Part shown: piece by piece, positions 53,479-61,283 of the stretch
How the letters are laid out: each line of letters begins with the position of its first letter
Numbering within the stretch: the stretch's first letter is position 1
From: Mesorhizobium qingshengii
GTDB taxonomy: Bacteria; Pseudomonadota; Alphaproteobacteria; Rhizobiales; Rhizobiaceae
Direction of reading: 5' to 3'
Length of the DNA: 64,000 bases
NCBI RefSeq assembly: GCF_027563465.1
Contig: NZ_JAPFQA010000001.1
Location: 1 to 64,000, forward strand
Position numbers and translations under genes: made by a program
The notes under the pieces: model-generated
Database searches by the model: none
The model's input: the letters and a program-made list of their open reading frames with translations, nothing else
What the model was told of the DNA's origin: nothing

Positions 53479-54585
53479 ATGAACGCAGCCGACGGCCAAA
53501 AGATTGCCATGCGCGGAGCGGGTTATTACTCGGCGAATACCGCGGGAGCCAAGAACGTAATTGACAAGGTCGGCGATCTCGTCGTCAAGGCTGTCGCCAA
53601 GATGCCGCGACTGGCTGACGGCCTACCGTTTGCGATAGCCGATTTCGGTGCCGCGGACGGGGGCACCTCAATGGACATGATGCGGCGGCTGGTTGGCGCC
53701 ATTCGGGAAGCAGAACCGGAAAGAGCGATATCGATCACCTATACGGACCTGCCCCACAATGATTTCTCGACCCTGTTCCGGCTGAGCCAGGGACTTCTTG
53801 GAACCTCTACGGAGGTGCCGCTGGCCGAAACTCCCGGTCTCTACATCTTCGGTAGCGGAACCAGTTTCTATCGCCAGATCCTGCCGGACAATTCCTTGTC
53901 GTTCGGCTTCTCCGCCACGGCGATGCACTGGATCAGCAAACGACCTTGCATGATCGCCGACCATGTCCAGGCGGTTGGCGCAACCAATGTCGAGCGCGAG
54001 CAATTTCGCGCCCAGGCCCTTCGCGACTGGGAGACGGTCCTGCTTGCCAGGGCGCGCGAGTTGCGGTCCGGCGGAAGGCTCGCCCTTGCCAACTTCTGCG
54101 TCGACGAAGCCGGGCGCTATCTCGGACATACGACAGGGATCGACATGTTCGATACCTTCGCGCGCCTTTGGCGCGATCTGCTTCGGGCCGGGCGGATCAG
54201 CGAGACGGAATACGTCAACGCGACGTTCCAGCAATTCTACAAGACACCGGAGGAGTTCGGCGCGCCATTCCGCGACCCTGCTTCCTCGGTGTCGCAGGCC
54301 GGATTAAGGATGGAGACAATGTTCACCATAGTGACACCCTGTCCCTACGCCGAGGCGTTTCGGAGCCATCACGACGCAGAGGCATTCGCCAAGGCGTATG
54401 TGCCAACGCTCCGCTCATGGTCCGAGACCGTTTTCGCAAACGCGCTCGACAGTTCGCGCTCCGCGCACGACCGTTCCGCAATCGTTGACGAACTTTACGG
54501 CGCTTACGAAGCTGAAGTTGCGCGAGCACCTGAAGGACACCGGATGGACTACGTCCACTGCGTGACGGAGATCGTCAAATTGTAA
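53479..54585 (+). CDS. SABATH-type SAM-dependent carboxyl methyltransferase
   Basis: The 368-residue protein follows the layout of plant SABATH enzymes (Methyltransf_7; salicylate, jasmonate, IAA and gibberellin methyltransferases). It has MRGAGYYSANTAGAKNVIDK at the start, the SAM site FAIADFGAADGGTSMDMMRR, ITYTDLPHNDFSTLFRLSQG, FGSGTSFYRQILPDNSLSFG and the aromatic/His segment SATAMHWISKRP. Such enzymes make methyl esters of small carboxylic acids. It starts 12 bases after the DUF3726 gene and ends the operon. Bacterial members are uncommon. The acid substrate is unknown. Confidence 0.85.
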   Translation: MNAADGQKIAMRGAGYYSANTAGAKNVIDKVGDLVVKAVAKMPRLADGLPFAIADFGAADGGTSMDMMRRLVGAIREAEPERAISITYTDLPHNDFSTLFRLSQGLLGTSTEVPLAETPGLYIFGSGTSFYRQILPDNSLSFGFSATAMHWISKRPCMIADHVQAVGATNVEREQFRAQALRDWETVLLARARELRSGGRLALANFCVDEAGRYLGHTTGIDMFDTFARLWRDLLRAGRISETEYVNATFQQFYKTPEEFGAPFRDPASSVSQAGLRMETMFTIVTPCPYAEAFRSHHDAEAFAKAYVPTLRSWSETVFANALDSSRSAHDRSAIVDELYGAYEAEVARAPEGHRMDYVHCVTEIVKL

Positions 54586-54664
54586 GAGATGCGGGCAGCA
54601 GGATACGGCTACCGGCGTAAACCCAGCGCCCGAGCCTCCTCTGGTCCCGAAGCACAAGCATGTG

Positions 54665-54686
54665 ACTCACTATCCAGATAGTGAAG
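54665..54686. promoter_or_regulatory. Putative TetR operator A
   Basis: ACTCACTATC-CA-GATAGTGAAG, a near-perfect palindrome (inner 7+7 bases perfect) in the 277-base gap between the methyltransferase gene and the TetR gene. Related to sites B (55833) and C (62841). Confidence 0.65.
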
Positions 54687-54862
54687 ATTGACTTGTGCGA
54701 CGCATTGATTAATTCTTTAAAACGCGTCGGATTTCCAGGGCCGCTCCGAGGCACGGGAAATAGACGCTGGTGGCGTCAATTGCCAGTGGAAAGGTTCTGG
54801 CGTCCAGGCACGTTGCTCGACTGGCGCTATCCACTCGACGATGAATTGGAAAGGTAATCAGC

Positions 54863-55582
54863 TTGTCTCAGGAAAGCGGCGCAAGGCGAAAGCGTGCTAC
54901 GAAAGCAGAGCAGCGAGCCGAGACGATCGAGCAGATTCTCGACACCGCCGAATATCTGTTCTCAAAGCATGGGCTCCATGGCGTCGCGTTGAAGGACGTC
55001 GCTCGAGCCGTCGGTGTGCACCATACGCTGATCAACTACTACTTCACCGACAAGAAGATGCTTTTTGATGCTGTCTTTGCCCGCAGGGCCGCGGTCACCA
55101 GTGACCGGCGGATGAAGGCGCTTGCCGACTACGACCATGCAATGAATGGCAAGCCCACGGTGGAGGGCGCGTTGCACGCATTTCTCGACACCGATCTCGA
55201 CCTCTACATAGAAGGCGACGAGGGTTGGAGGAATTACGCTGCCCTGGGTGCGCAGGTGGCGAACACGCCGCAATGGGGCGCCGAACTGATGGACAAGCAT
55301 TTCGATCCCGTCGTGCTGAGACTGATTGATCTGCTCAAGAAAGCGCTTCCCGGATGCGCTGAAGAAGACATCTTCTGGGGGTATCATTTCGTCACCGGGG
55401 CGCTGATGCTCACGCTGGCGCGAACCGGCCGCATCGACAAGCTGTCCGGCGGACTGTGCCGATCGGACGACTTCATGGCGGTAAAGGAACGCATGGCGAC
55501 GTTCATGGCGGCGGGCATCCGGTCCATCTGCGTGAAGGCGGGGGCGACGCGCGAAAAGCCAGGGACGACGCGCAAAGGCTGA
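54863..55582 (+). CDS. TetR family transcriptional regulator
   Basis: The 239-residue protein has a TetR DNA-binding domain (RAETIEQILDTAEYLFSKHG then LHGVALKDVARAVGVHHTLI and NYYFTDKKMLFDAVF) and a helical ligand domain. The start codon appears to be TTG 54863, eight or so bases after AAAGG; no better start is in frame. Three similar 22-bp palindromes at 54665, 55833 and 62841 suggest that it represses itself, the ABC operon and the acyl-CoA ligase. Confidence 0.88.
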   Translation: MSQESGARRKRATKAEQRAETIEQILDTAEYLFSKHGLHGVALKDVARAVGVHHTLINYYFTDKKMLFDAVFARRAAVTSDRRMKALADYDHAMNGKPTVEGALHAFLDTDLDLYIEGDEGWRNYAALGAQVANTPQWGAELMDKHFDPVVLRLIDLLKKALPGCAEEDIFWGYHFVTGALMLTLARTGRIDKLSGGLCRSDDFMAVKERMATFMAAGIRSICVKAGATREKPGTTRKG

Positions 55583-55891
55583 CCGTTGTCGCCGGCAAGC
55601 AGACACCCTGGGCGGACCCTGTCCCGGCGCAATCTCGGGCTAAGACCGGCATCGTCTTTGTCATGCCGGGGGCAGCCCGTTGAGCACTTGCTCTCGCGCG
55701 GTATCGTGCGTGGAAGTGGACCGCTCGTCTCGAAATCCTCCTGAAATGGCCATCAGCGCGACGGCCGGCCACTTGGCCGAGGCCGCTTGCCGCAACCGCG
55801 GCCGATGCCGAGCACCACGCCTGCGAAATGATATTCGCTATCTTGTTAGTGAATATAATCTTTGCTACAGCTTCGTCCGGGAGGAGAGGAC
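55583..55891. other. Region upstream of the ABC operon
   Basis: No gene is recognised before the small leader ORF at 55892. The stretch holds operator B (55833-55854) and a TATAAT -10 at 55854-55859. Confidence 0.5.
55833..55859 (+). promoter_or_regulatory. ABC operon promoter with putative TetR operator B
   Basis: ATTCGCTATC-TT-GTTAGTGAAT is followed directly by TATAAT (55854-55859). The palindrome covers the spacer of the promoter, a classic position for repression. The right half differs by one base from those of sites A and C. Confidence 0.65.
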
Positions 55892-56011
55892 ATGCAACGC
55901 AAAGCAAGGATTGCGAGCGTCACCCGTGTGGGCTGCGCCATGCACCCCACCGACGCGTTCCGCCCCGCATGTCAGGCCGTCAACGCGTCGGACGGTGCCT
56001 GCCATGACTGA
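55892..56011 (+). CDS. Possible leader peptide (39 aa) overlapping the permease start
   Basis: ATG 55892 follows a very strong GGGAGGAGAGG site and opens MQRKARIASVTRVGCAMHPT, ending in CHD and TGA at 56011. The stop lies eight bases inside the permease gene (ATG 56004), so ribosomes ending here could start on the permease, which has no good site of its own. The peptide has three Cys and no membrane segment. It is either a translational-coupling leader or an accident of a remnant 5' end. Confidence 0.45.
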   Translation: MQRKARIASVTRVGCAMHPTDAFRPACQAVNASDGACHD

Positions 56012-57011
56012 GACCGTTTTCGGGAATTTGTTGGGCAGCCGCGAGGCCGGCATGCTTGAGCGCGTCGTGCTCGTCGTGACCTTTGCTCTGGTGGTCTTGT
56101 TCTCGCTGTTCATCGACGGATTTGCGACCGCTGGAAACCTGCTGGTCATCCTGTCCAATTCCACTTCCCTCGTCATGCTGAGCTGCGGCATGGCTGTCGT
56201 GATCATATCGAGGGGGTTGGATCTGTCCCTGATCGCCCAGATGGTGTCGGGGGCGACCATCTTCAGCATCCTGGTTACCAATGGCAGTCCAGCCGCGTTC
56301 GCGCTGCTGGTGGCGGTCGCCGCCATGGTCCTGGTCGGATTTGTGAACGCTTTTCTGATCGCCTATGTGGGCATTCCAGCCATGCTGGCGACATTGGCGT
56401 CAGCCATGTGCATCACCGGCCTGTTTCGGTTTGCGATCCTGCGTGGCGAATTCATCCTGCTGCTGCCGAAATCGAACCCCGCAGTGCTCTTCCTGTCAGG
56501 AAACATCCTGCCGGGTGTAACGGTCCCCGTTGCTTTGATGATCGCCACCCTTTTGGCGACCTGGGCGCTGCTGAGCTACTCGACGGCCGGGCGCATCATC
56601 TACGCCATGGGCGACAATTATCAGGCTGCCCGCCTGACCGGCCTGCCGGTGAGAACGACCACCGTGGTCGTTTATGTCTTTGCCGCCGTCACCGCACTTC
56701 TCGCCGGTCTTGTCACCTCGGCGGCCAGCGGTGCGGTCGATTTCCGGACTGTCTCGAACGGGACGCTGCTGTTTGACGTGATCCTGGTCGTGGTGCTCGG
56801 CGGCATACCGCTTCGAGGTGGCCGCGGCGGCCTCAAGAACATCCTGGTCGGAGCAGCGCTCATCGCCATCCTGCGCAATGGGATGACGCTCATGAACTTC
56901 ACCACACAGATGCAGGATGCCCTCAGGGGGCTGGTCCTGATCCTGGCAATCGTCATCGATAACTATCTCAACCCCAGGGACACCGAAACCGACACCGTTG
57001 GCGATCTTTAA
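56004..57011 (+). CDS. Sugar-type ABC transporter permease
   Basis: The 335-residue inner-membrane protein is of the RbsC/BPD_transp_2 type, with about nine hydrophobic segments. The family loop is seen in GDNYQAARLTGLPVRTTTVV (coupling helix region) and LVVVLGGIPLRGGRGGLKNI. ATG 56004 (MTETVFGNLLG) gives normal length; the open frame before it is not conserved. First structural gene of a five-gene importer operon. Confidence 0.9.
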   Translation: MTETVFGNLLGSREAGMLERVVLVVTFALVVLFSLFIDGFATAGNLLVILSNSTSLVMLSCGMAVVIISRGLDLSLIAQMVSGATIFSILVTNGSPAAFALLVAVAAMVLVGFVNAFLIAYVGIPAMLATLASAMCITGLFRFAILRGEFILLLPKSNPAVLFLSGNILPGVTVPVALMIATLLATWALLSYSTAGRIIYAMGDNYQAARLTGLPVRTTTVVVYVFAAVTALLAGLVTSAASGAVDFRTVSNGTLLFDVILVVVLGGIPLRGGRGGLKNILVGAALIAILRNGMTLMNFTTQMQDALRGLVLILAIVIDNYLNPRDTETDTVGDL

Positions 57012-57040
57012 GACTGACAATCAAAACCAAGGAGGAGAAC

Positions 57041-58030
57041 ATGGTCTACAGAATTGGGAATCGCATCCGAACCACCGCTATGGCTTTTCTGATCGCTGCA
57101 ACCGCAGCACTCGGTTCAACTGGATCGACCTCGGCCGGCAATGACCTCACCGGCAAGAAGGTGATCTTCATACCGATCGCCATGGGTATTTCGCTGACCG
57201 AAGGGTGGGCGCGCCGCATGAAGGAGGATGCGGCGTTGCATGGCTACACGCTCGAAATCCGCGATCCCGCCTTCAACAGCGGCGCCATGGCCGAACTTCT
57301 GGCCAAGGCGATCAGTGAAAAGCCTGATGTTCTGGTCGTCCATAACCCGACGGTTCAGCTGTTGGCCCGTCAGATCAAACAGGCCGAGGCCGCCGGTATC
57401 AAGGTGCTGCAGCTTAACCTGCAGTCCAACCAGCCGTCCTCCGCATTCGTTGGCGCCAACCGGACCCGCATTGGCCACGATGTCGCAGAGGATATCGTCA
57501 AGGAATGCGGCGCCGGCAGCGGCAAGTCGGGCAAGGTGGCCATCATCCCCGGACAGTTGACCGCTGCTGACAGCGTCATGATGAATGATGCCGCCTTCAA
57601 GGTGTTCAAGGATCATCCCGAGATCCAGGTCGTCTCCAACCAGGCGTCGGACTGGGAGCCGGAGAAGGCCCGCCAGATCACGGCAACCGTGCTGCAACAG
57701 CATCCTGACCTGTGCGCCATCTTCGGCCATTGGGACGTTCATACGATGGGCGCCGGCCATGCCGTCAAGGACGCCGGGCTTGAAGACAAGGTGCTGGTCT
57801 ACGCAACGGGTGGTGGTGATAGCGTCACCTGCAAGGCGGTCGAGGACAAGATTCTCGATCGCGTGTGGAGCTACGACGCCGATGGCCAGGGCCGCGATGC
57901 AGCCACGATGGTCGACCTCCTGTTGCAAGGTGCCGCGGCGACGGATGGTTCCATGCTTACTGCAGAATCGCCGCTCAAGATCATCAAGGCCGGCCCCACA
58001 TATGATCCCGGCCTGTGCTGGAAAATGTGA
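57041..58030 (+). CDS. Sugar-type ABC transporter substrate-binding protein
   Basis: This 329-residue protein has a signal peptide (MVYRIGNRIRTTAMAFLIAA to about residue 32) and a Peripla_BP_4 fold like ribose-binding proteins: KKVIFIPIAMGISLTEGWAR, KPDVLVVHNPTVQLLARQIK, GKVAIIPGQLTAADSVMMND and ILDRVWSYDADGQGRDAATM. AAGGAGGAG precedes ATG 57041. The substrate is unknown; the neighbours suggest a lactone- or acid-related compound rather than a plain sugar. Confidence 0.92.
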   Translation: MVYRIGNRIRTTAMAFLIAATAALGSTGSTSAGNDLTGKKVIFIPIAMGISLTEGWARRMKEDAALHGYTLEIRDPAFNSGAMAELLAKAISEKPDVLVVHNPTVQLLARQIKQAEAAGIKVLQLNLQSNQPSSAFVGANRTRIGHDVAEDIVKECGAGSGKSGKVAIIPGQLTAADSVMMNDAAFKVFKDHPEIQVVSNQASDWEPEKARQITATVLQQHPDLCAIFGHWDVHTMGAGHAVKDAGLEDKVLVYATGGGDSVTCKAVEDKILDRVWSYDADGQGRDAATMVDLLLQGAAATDGSMLTAESPLKIIKAGPTYDPGLCWKM

Positions 58031-58061
58031 GCCGCAGCCAGTCACCGTCACAGCATCACCC

Positions 58062-58082
58062 GCGGGGCTCTCCGAGCCCCGC
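58062..58082 (+). promoter_or_regulatory. Stem-loop after the binding-protein gene
   Basis: GCGGGGCTC-TCC-GAGCCCCGC, a perfect 9-bp stem in the 77-base gap between the binding-protein gene and the permease fusion. In many importer operons such a stem protects the upstream mRNA and raises binding-protein levels over permease. Confidence 0.65.
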
Positions 58083-58107
58083 TCGTCCCCTTCGCCTGGA
58101 ACGCATC

Positions 58108-60243
58108 ATGCCTGCCGAGATCGCCTTCGCCAGCCTGCCGAAGCAGCGCGTGCCCCTGTTCGTCGTTTCGCCGCGGCGCATTCTTGCGGACGTCCTGGCC
58201 AAGGGGTGGATCGAGAGCACGATTCCGTTCCTGTCCCTGCTGTTCGTGCTCACCGGGATCGCGCTGACGACGGATGGCTACTTCTCGCCGGCCAATCTGC
58301 AGAATCTCGCGCAATATGCCGCCGATGGCGGGCTCGTCGTCCTGGCGCTGCTCATCGTTGTCGCGGTTGGCGGCATCGACCTCTCGGTCGGATCCAACTT
58401 CGCAATGTCGGCCTTCGTGGCGCTCTATTGCTTCCACATTCTCAACCTGCCGGTTCCCGCTGTCTTGGTGCTCACGCTTGCGGCCGGAGGGTTGGTCGGC
58501 ACTGCCAATGGGATCGTCGCTGGCCTGCTCGGCTGTGGCGCGCTGTTGACGACGCTCGGCACCATGATAACCGTCAGGGCGTTCTTTGCGCTCGCCGCAC
58601 AGGCTGAACTCGTCGAAATCTCGACAAGCAGCCGAACCGACGATCTGTGGGACTGGATCGGGTTCGAGAAATTCCTGAGCGTGCCGATCGGCGCCTGGTG
58701 TCTGATCGTCGTGTCGGTACTGGTCTTCGTCATGTTTCGCCAGCTTCGCTTCGGCTGGCATATCCTTGCCGTGGGTGGGAACCGCAAGGCGGCGCGCCAC
58801 GGTGGCATCCCTGTCAGGACGACCATTTTCCTTGCCTACCTGCTGGCGGGACTTATCGTAGGGCTGGCGGGTTTTCTGTTTGCGGCCCGTCAAAACAGCA
58901 TCAGCGTCGCCGACACTGGCATCGGCATGGAATTTTTTGCGCTGACGGCCCTTGTGGTCGGCCTTGGCGGCTTCGTGCCCGGCAAGGGTTCGCCAGTGAC
59001 GGTGCTCATCGGGTTTACGACGATCTACCTCCTGAACAATGCGATGATCAACGCAGGTTTCCGCGGCGATTTCGTCCAGCTTTGCATGGGCGCCATCATC
59101 ATGGTGATCTTGACCATCGATGTCAGATTCCGAAAGAACCGGCACCGCCTGCTGGCCTCGACCTATCTCGATCCGGTCGCGCTCGATGCCGGGCCTGTGG
59201 AAGGCATGCGCGGACTGATGCCAAGCGAGATTGCGCCCCGGCTCAAGGGCGCGGAAATCCTGGCGTCCGGGCGCGTTGACGGACCTGAGGATGTCATTCT
59301 CGACGCGCAGGGGAACCTCTATTGCGGCAACCGCAATGGCTGCATCCTGAAGATCGCCGCGCCGACGTATTCGGAGGTAAGCGTGCTGGCCAAGATCGGC
59401 GGCCGTCCGCTTGGACTGGCGTTCGACCGGGAAGGGCGGATCGTCACCTGCGTTGCCGGAATGGGCCTGATACGCGTCACGATGGCAGGCGATGTCGAAC
59501 TGTTGACGGACGAAACGACGCGCAGCCTCTTCAGTGTCCAGGACGACACCGCAATCCATATGGCCGATGACCTGGATATCGGGCCCGATGGCACGATCTA
59601 CTTCACCGACGCAACCAAGCGTTATGACATAGACAATTGGGGGCTGGATCTGCTGGAGGGGCGCCCCAACGGCCGCCTTCTCAGCTATGATCCGAAGTCC
59701 CGCAAGACCCGTACTGTGTGCGACAATCTGGTGTTTCCAAACGGTGTCTGCCTGACCCATGACGGCAAGCACCTGCTGGTCGCCAGCACGTGGAGCTGCT
59801 CGATCCTGATCTTTGATCTCGCCAAGCTGTCGGAGGGGCCGCGCGTCTTTCTGAAAGGTCTGCCTGGTTATCCCGACAACATCAACCGGGCGTCAGATGG
59901 CGGCTACTGGGTAGCGCTCGCCGGGATGCGCAATCCGCTCTTCGACCAGGTGCTGAAACACCCAGGCCTGCGACGGCGCATGACGAGGCGCGTGCCGCCG
60001 ACAAACTGGCTCTTCGGCAACCTCAACATCGGAGGCGTGCTCAAGATCGACGGGCTCGGCAAGATAGTCGACGCGCTGTGGGACGCCTCCAACGGGCCTC
60101 TCTACATGATCACATCGATGCGCGAGCACGAAGGCTCGCTGTTTCTCGGCGGCGTCACCAACGACAAGATCGGCCGCCTTGTCCTCGATGGTGCCGATGT
60201 ACAGTGGACCGGGCCCGCAAGTTATTGGGGGAGAGACCGCTGA
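58108..60243 (+). CDS. ABC permease fused to SMP-30/strictosidine-synthase-like propeller
   Basis: The 711-residue product has two parts. Residues about 1-335 are a BPD_transp_2 permease with eight to ten helices (VGGIDLSVGSNFAMSAFVAL; AVGGNRKAARHGGIPVRTTI; GLGGFVPGKGSPVTVLIGFT). Residues about 370-711 are a six-bladed propeller of the strictosidine synthase/gluconolactonase type (GPEDVILDAQGNLYCGNRNG; IHMADDLDIGPDGTIYFTDA; FPNGVCLTHDGKHLLVASTW; GYPDNINRASDGGYWVALAG). The C-terminal domain should lie on one side of the inner membrane and may process or sense the substrate. No stop or frameshift divides them. Confidence 0.88.
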   Translation: MPAEIAFASLPKQRVPLFVVSPRRILADVLAKGWIESTIPFLSLLFVLTGIALTTDGYFSPANLQNLAQYAADGGLVVLALLIVVAVGGIDLSVGSNFAMSAFVALYCFHILNLPVPAVLVLTLAAGGLVGTANGIVAGLLGCGALLTTLGTMITVRAFFALAAQAELVEISTSSRTDDLWDWIGFEKFLSVPIGAWCLIVVSVLVFVMFRQLRFGWHILAVGGNRKAARHGGIPVRTTIFLAYLLAGLIVGLAGFLFAARQNSISVADTGIGMEFFALTALVVGLGGFVPGKGSPVTVLIGFTTIYLLNNAMINAGFRGDFVQLCMGAIIMVILTIDVRFRKNRHRLLASTYLDPVALDAGPVEGMRGLMPSEIAPRLKGAEILASGRVDGPEDVILDAQGNLYCGNRNGCILKIAAPTYSEVSVLAKIGGRPLGLAFDREGRIVTCVAGMGLIRVTMAGDVELLTDETTRSLFSVQDDTAIHMADDLDIGPDGTIYFTDATKRYDIDNWGLDLLEGRPNGRLLSYDPKSRKTRTVCDNLVFPNGVCLTHDGKHLLVASTWSCSILIFDLAKLSEGPRVFLKGLPGYPDNINRASDGGYWVALAGMRNPLFDQVLKHPGLRRRMTRRVPPTNWLFGNLNIGGVLKIDGLGKIVDALWDASNGPLYMITSMREHEGSLFLGGVTNDKIGRLVLDGADVQWTGPASYWGRDR

Positions 60244-61283
60244 TGCTCTTCGCACGCAAGGTCACCGAGGCTCCCGGAATGACGCTGGAGGGGGTTCTTG
60301 GCCCCAACAACCGGCTGGACGAGGCGATGGCCATCCATGCGGAGAAGCCGGAAGCAATGTCCATATCAGCCGAAGGACATCTGCTGTTCAGCTCCGGCAA
60401 CCAGATCCATCGCCTGCGCCGATGGGGTGAAGCGCCCGAAGACTGGGCGCGGTTCGACCAACCAGTGTCAGCACTATCGAGCAACGCCGACGGCCTTGTC
60501 GCGGTCGGCCTGCAAGGTGGTGCGATCGCGGTCATGGACCAGAGCGGGCAACCTGTCGACGGCTGGTCCGTGCCGTCAGACCTCGTCTCGGTGGGCGATT
60601 GCGCCTTTCTTTCCGGGGACGAGATCGCTGTCGTCGACAACGGCTACCGCGACGATCAAAACGTGTTGTCCATCGCGCCATGGGACGAGGTGGCACGCGG
60701 ACGAGTCGCGGTGATCGGCCGCTTCAAGGAACCGCGCGTCGTTGCGCGCGCATTGCACTGCCCGATGGGCATTACCCACGACTTCGCGGGCGGCCTCATC
60801 CTCTCCGAACTCGACCGCGCCAGCATCGTCGACCTTTCAGGCCGCATTCTCCAGTCTGGCTATCCCGGGTACCTGGGGCGCATTCGCAAGACCGATACCG
60901 GATACGTGATGGCCTGCCTGTCAAGGCGCGATCCCTTGATCGAATTCCTGAAGACCGAGCCAGTGTTCGTGTCGGACATGAAGGCCAATCTCGACCCGCG
61001 CTATTGGATCTCGCCGCGTGCGACACCGGAAATCAGCCATGACTTCCCGATCGAGCTGGGTGCAGCCCGCCTTTTCGGTGACGTAAAACCTTGGGCGCCT
61101 TCGTTTTCATATGGGCTGGTGATCGAACTGGACGGGAACCTGATGCCGATCGCCTCCGCGCATTCGCGCGCCAACGGAAGCCGGCATGCGATTTGCGATG
61201 TCTGTTCGTGGAATGGCGATCTGATGGCCATCAGCCGGGCCAGCGGCGAAATCCTCAACCTTGGTTCCGGGAGCGTGCCATGA
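60243..61283 (+). CDS. Propeller-like protein of the ABC operon (346 aa)
   Basis: The protein begins MLFARKVTEAPGMTLEGVLG and is built of repeated short beta segments (LFSSGNQIHRLRRWG; LVAVGLQGGAIAVMDQSGQP; IAVVDNGYRDDQNVL; HDFAGGLILSELDRASIVDL; ANGSRHAICDVCSWNGDLMA). This fits a second SMP-30/strictosidine-synthase-like propeller, more divergent than the one fused to the permease. No signal peptide. It overlaps the fusion gene by one base (TGATG) and the ATPase gene by four. Function unknown; a lactonase is one possibility. Confidence 0.8.
   Translation: MLFARKVTEAPGMTLEGVLGPNNRLDEAMAIHAEKPEAMSISAEGHLLFSSGNQIHRLRRWGEAPEDWARFDQPVSALSSNADGLVAVGLQGGAIAVMDQSGQPVDGWSVPSDLVSVGDCAFLSGDEIAVVDNGYRDDQNVLSIAPWDEVARGRVAVIGRFKEPRVVARALHCPMGITHDFAGGLILSELDRASIVDLSGRILQSGYPGYLGRIRKTDTGYVMACLSRRDPLIEFLKTEPVFVSDMKANLDPRYWISPRATPEISHDFPIELGAARLFGDVKPWAPSFSYGLVIELDGNLMPIASAHSRANGSRHAICDVCSWNGDLMAISRASGEILNLGSGSVP

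Noticed and set aside
58048..59772. A 574-codon minus-strand open frame
   Set aside because: It is a shadow of the permease-propeller fusion; its peptide is rich in His, Asp and Arg with no domain, typical of antisense frames in GC-rich DNA.
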